Assembly (NCBI GenBank): GCA_020226215.1 | Contig: CM035235.1 | Coordinates: 55,457,511 to 55,521,510 of the forward strand | Source of the DNA: Sindora glabra | Lineage: Eukaryota; Streptophyta; Magnoliopsida; Fabales; Fabaceae | DNA: 64,000 nt | Reading direction: 5' to 3' | Part shown: positions 61,120-64,000 of the stretch, in pieces | Position numbering within the stretch: position 1 is the first letter of the stretch | Layout: each line of letters opens with the position of its first letter | Translations under genes and position numbers: made by a program | Notes under the pieces: generated by a model | What the model saw: only the letters and a program-made list of their open reading frames with translations | What the model was told of the DNA's origin: nothing | Database searches by the model: none

Positions 61120-63230
61120 ATCTACTGGTATACTCAGCAATGAATGCAAATGGGTCATCAAACAATCCCATTAGAGAGCCAAGGATTCGCTGAGCTGATT
61201 ATGATGGTGATGGTGTAGAAAAAGATAATCGTGGAGCATCATAGGGGTGTTGCGGGAGTAATGCCATGCTATGCGATGGGCCAACTTCTCCACCTGGGAA
61301 GAATTACGATAATGGGATATAAGTTGATGGTCCCGCAACGCCGATATCAGCATGCATCGATCGAGGGATGAAAAGGCTAAGGACACCTAATTGCGTAGGT
61401 GATGGATGAGAATAAAGCACACTTTCGTCGTCGTCCTCTTCTTCAGGCAAAATAGGATCCCTGAGGGACATGAAGCCATAGGCTCTCCTACCATGCCTAG
61501 GCTCAGGAATGGGTAGTCTAGGTAATTCATCAGCTGGGTGGGCAGGTTGGGTAGCAATCACATTTCGATGCTCTCCTAGTGCACGTAGCATGAGGTGACA
61601 TTTCCGACCCACAGTCTCCCTAACTGACTATACAGCTGTGAAGGGAAATTCTTAACACTAAGTCTGTGGAGTCTCTCAGCTACGTCAGCCTACAAAGAAG
61701 TACATTTGATACAGTTAATACATATTACATCTTGAAGAAATCACAAAGCATAGTATGAACATCGTTAGTTACCACAAATCCTGAACCGCCACTAGATAGA
61801 TGGATCCATCGTCTGGTATGTCTCCAATACCATGACATATAACTCGAATCTCGATGAAGAGCATCTGTCTCTAACTCTGTCAATGAAAGTATATTGCGCC
61901 ATGCATTCCAAGCACTGATGAATATCATATGCTCCTGACACCAGTCTTTTGATGTTTTGCCCCCAAAGCTGTAGTGTATGACAAGAACCGAGGTTAAATG
62001 GCTCCTGTGGGATGGGCTGCCTCCTTCCAAAATGTTGAAGCACACAGCCTGCATGGTGCCACTCCATAATGTGGAAGCAAATGATGGGAACTGATGCCAG
62101 CCATATATCAGGCGACATCAAGCAATACCCTGGTATAAGCTGTCGTACACTGGGAATGTCATAGGAGCACCAAATAATCTAAAATCACAAAAAAATACAG
62201 CATAAATTAGCAGATCAGTAGATCTAGCAATAAATTGATACAAATGAAAGACAACGACGTTTCCAACCTTATCGTCCCTCATTTGATCGAGTAATACTCT
62301 GTAATGACGCAGAGCCATTGATGGCAATCAGGGAGGTAGGCTAGTGTTCTTCCACCTGCGAGAAATATATATTATGGATTAACTATTTGAGTTATTTAAG
62401 CAGATGTAAGAGACGCAATATGGAATATGCGTATAATCCATACCTGAAGCCCAATGGTGGAAGTAAAGGATAAATGTCTAGCTAGGGATCTAGATACGGA
62501 GGTCTTGCCAGCGTTAGAGTGGGGAAACGATCCCACACCTATAAATGCAATAAATGTAGACATCTACCAATATTTAGCTCATCACATTTTGTGACGGAGC
62601 ACAACTCTTTATACAAGCATGCCAGGACTGCCGATCCCCAACTGTATTAACCTGCATCTGCGAAGTTCTCTAGTAATGGCAGGTACATTAGTAGCACCTT
62701 ATGACCGGAAGTGTCAGACATAAGGCAACCGCCAATTAGTCCTAGGATGTAAGCACGTGCAAAGCGCTGTGTTAGTTCATCATCGGCATCATCTAGTAAG
62801 TTTCCGAAGTTAACTGCTAACCAGGTGATGCTTAGGCGCTGGCCTTGCAAACATTCATCGGGCGGTCTAATCCTAAGTAAAAATTCACAAATCCTTGGCT
62901 AATCAAGTCTAGTTCTTCCAGATATGGGGACACCCTCACAAGGCAAACCTAACTGGATAGATACATCCTGTAACGTAATAGTGCACTCCTCAGCGGTGGT
63001 GTGAAAAATGTGCATCTTAAGACACCATCATTCAACTAAGGTGGACATCATAGCTGCATTGAAATCAAAATATCCAAGTCGGCTGACGCCATAGAAGCCA
63101 GCTTGTTGCAGATATGGCACAATTACAACTGGAGGATCAAATAATCGATCTGTGTGGGCGACACGTCATAGCTTCAGGATTAGTCTTCCTTATTGGCATT
63201 CATACAAATAATGGTTAGAACATTTACAGT
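61120..63230 (-). pseudogene. Plant mobile domain (MAIN/MAIL-type) protein, decayed
   Basis: The plant mobile domain occurs in MAIN/MAIL proteins, which act in transposon silencing, and in transposons. Blocks on the minus strand in order: VPYLQQAGFYGVSRLGYF and EECTITLQDVSIQLGLP (63140-62950), RFARAYILGLIGGCLMSD (about 62770-62720), LACLYKELC (about 62610) and VWDRFPTL, HYRVLLDQMRDD (about 62300), CFHIMEWHHAGCVLQHFG then RRQPIPQEP (62080-62000), DWCQEHM then SSYMSWYWRHTRRWI (61950-61800). A Pro/Arg-rich tail with EEEDDDE lies at 61560-61400. Several introns are implied. Stops lie at 63028-63030 (Arg to TGA) and 62899-62901, and there is a frameshift near 61960. It lies directly downstream of a MULE transposase end on the same strand, so it is probably element-borne. 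Confidence 0.82.
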
Positions 63231-63649
63231 TGGTGAATAGCCATTAAGGGAATGGAATTACCTGGTTTTGTCATGCTACTTGTGAAATATGTCGTGACTG
63301 TAAGTATAAAAGAGACTCGTCATCAGGTCTAGGGGTGATGACACGTCACTGAGCGGCCATAACTTTCGAGATCTATATACTATATCAAATTGCAAGAATT
63401 CAATCAAATGCATATCCTTAAATTTATGTAAATCTTGTACAACAAACTTTACAAAGAGACCAAAACGACTTAATAAATAAAAATAGAGCAACACAGTAAG
63501 ACATCATTGCAACATACATATATATTTGGCATTGTTCAGACATAATTGCAAAAAAGTAGAAACAATTTATGAAAAGCCGCAGGCAAGGTCTTAATCTGGA
63601 AAAAAAGTGACATATGCATAAACCACTGGCTTTCTCAGGGCACTAAGTG

Positions 63650-64000
63650 TCATGGCACATTTCGTTGTCTGGATGGACAAGTTGCGCGACTGTGGCCAGA
63701 CTGACGGCACAACCCACACCTTGAAGGCTCTAATGGACCCTCTATCTAGTCCATTTTGTTCCTCATACGTAAAGAACGGGGGCGACCACTAAGACGTATT
63801 TGCACAGGATCCGGCACAACCGTTGGTCCATTGGAGGTTGGCTAATGCTCCATACCGCCTATAGGACAAAACTCACAGTTATAAGCCTGCGCCATTGTCT
63901 CTAGTCGGAACACAGGATCAATAAATTGCAAGGGATCCAATGCAACCTTTGTGCATGTTGTGAACACATGTTGGCAGAGCCAATGCTCTACTTGGAATTC
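63650..64000 (-). pseudogene. MULE (Mutator-like) transposase, C-terminus
   Basis: From the window edge the frame holds a SWIM zinc finger end (LCQHVFTTC, CxHx4C), then DPLQFIDPVFRLE, a spacer with GRPRSLRMRNKMD, and a CCHC knuckle CGLCRQSGHSRATC, ending with TGA at 63650-63652. SWIM followed by this tail is the C-terminus of MuDR-type transposases. Stops at 63842-63844 and 63746-63748 sit where Trp is usual (TGG to TAG). The catalytic DDE part is outside the window. Confidence 0.85.

Larger units (their letters stand above)
60652..64000 (-). mobile_element. MULE with a plant-mobile-domain gene, partial
   Basis: Transposase C-terminus and mobile-domain gene lie in tandem on the minus strand about 420 bp apart, a combination known from plant MULEs. 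The left end is unknown: it could be near 60652 or extend through the direct repeats to 57166. No terminal inverted repeat could be tested because the right end is outside the window. Confidence 0.65.

Noticed and set aside
1..64000. CRISPR arrays, operons, bacterial-type ribosome sites
   Set aside because: The window is plant nuclear DNA; no regularly spaced short repeats or polycistronic layout seen.

Overview
This is nuclear DNA from a flowering plant, probably a dicot. It is AT-rich, has short exons with canonical GT-AG introns, carries two recognisable plant genes, and is otherwise filled with plant-type transposable elements (Athila, Copia, L1, RTE, and a MULE with a plant mobile domain). 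Only one gene looks intact: a ferric reduction oxidase (FRO) on the + strand at 34105-42623. Its eight exons join in frame into 717 codons.

Layout. 1-6672: minus-strand Athila-type Ty3/gypsy element, cut by the window edge, apparently inserted into a Copia element whose right part continues to about 11214. 11350-22042: ten minus-strand exons of the C-terminal third of a RIC1-like Rab-GEF subunit. The N-terminal part is missing, there are two premature stops and one junction cannot splice in frame, so it is called a pseudogene. A nearly full-length L1 LINE (15479-21400) sits in one of its introns. 22043-25857: no gene, only an RTE-LINE remnant. 25858-33380: a decayed Copia element, a formin 5' fragment and an intergenic stretch. 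This block is repeated at about 48700-57054. 33381-42812: FRO with its TATA box. 42813-53296: Copia debris, a 1.23-kb solo-LTR-like insert inside a 76-bp direct repeat, then a complete but dead Copia element inside a 130-bp duplication of formin sequence. 57166-64000: an AT- and pyrimidine-rich region with a 0.87-kb direct duplication, then a decayed plant-mobile-domain gene and the C-terminus of a MULE transposase, both on the minus strand.

How the parts relate. The Copia + formin 5' end + intergenic block lies upstream of FRO, and its second copy lies downstream without FRO. This suggests that an ancestral formin/FRO divergent locus was duplicated and later eroded and invaded. Most in-frame stops in the elements are at CAA, CAG, CGA or TGG codons, the pattern left by deamination of methylated cytosine. 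No tRNA, rRNA or CRISPR array was seen. Most element boundaries are read by eye and carry an uncertainty of tens of bases.
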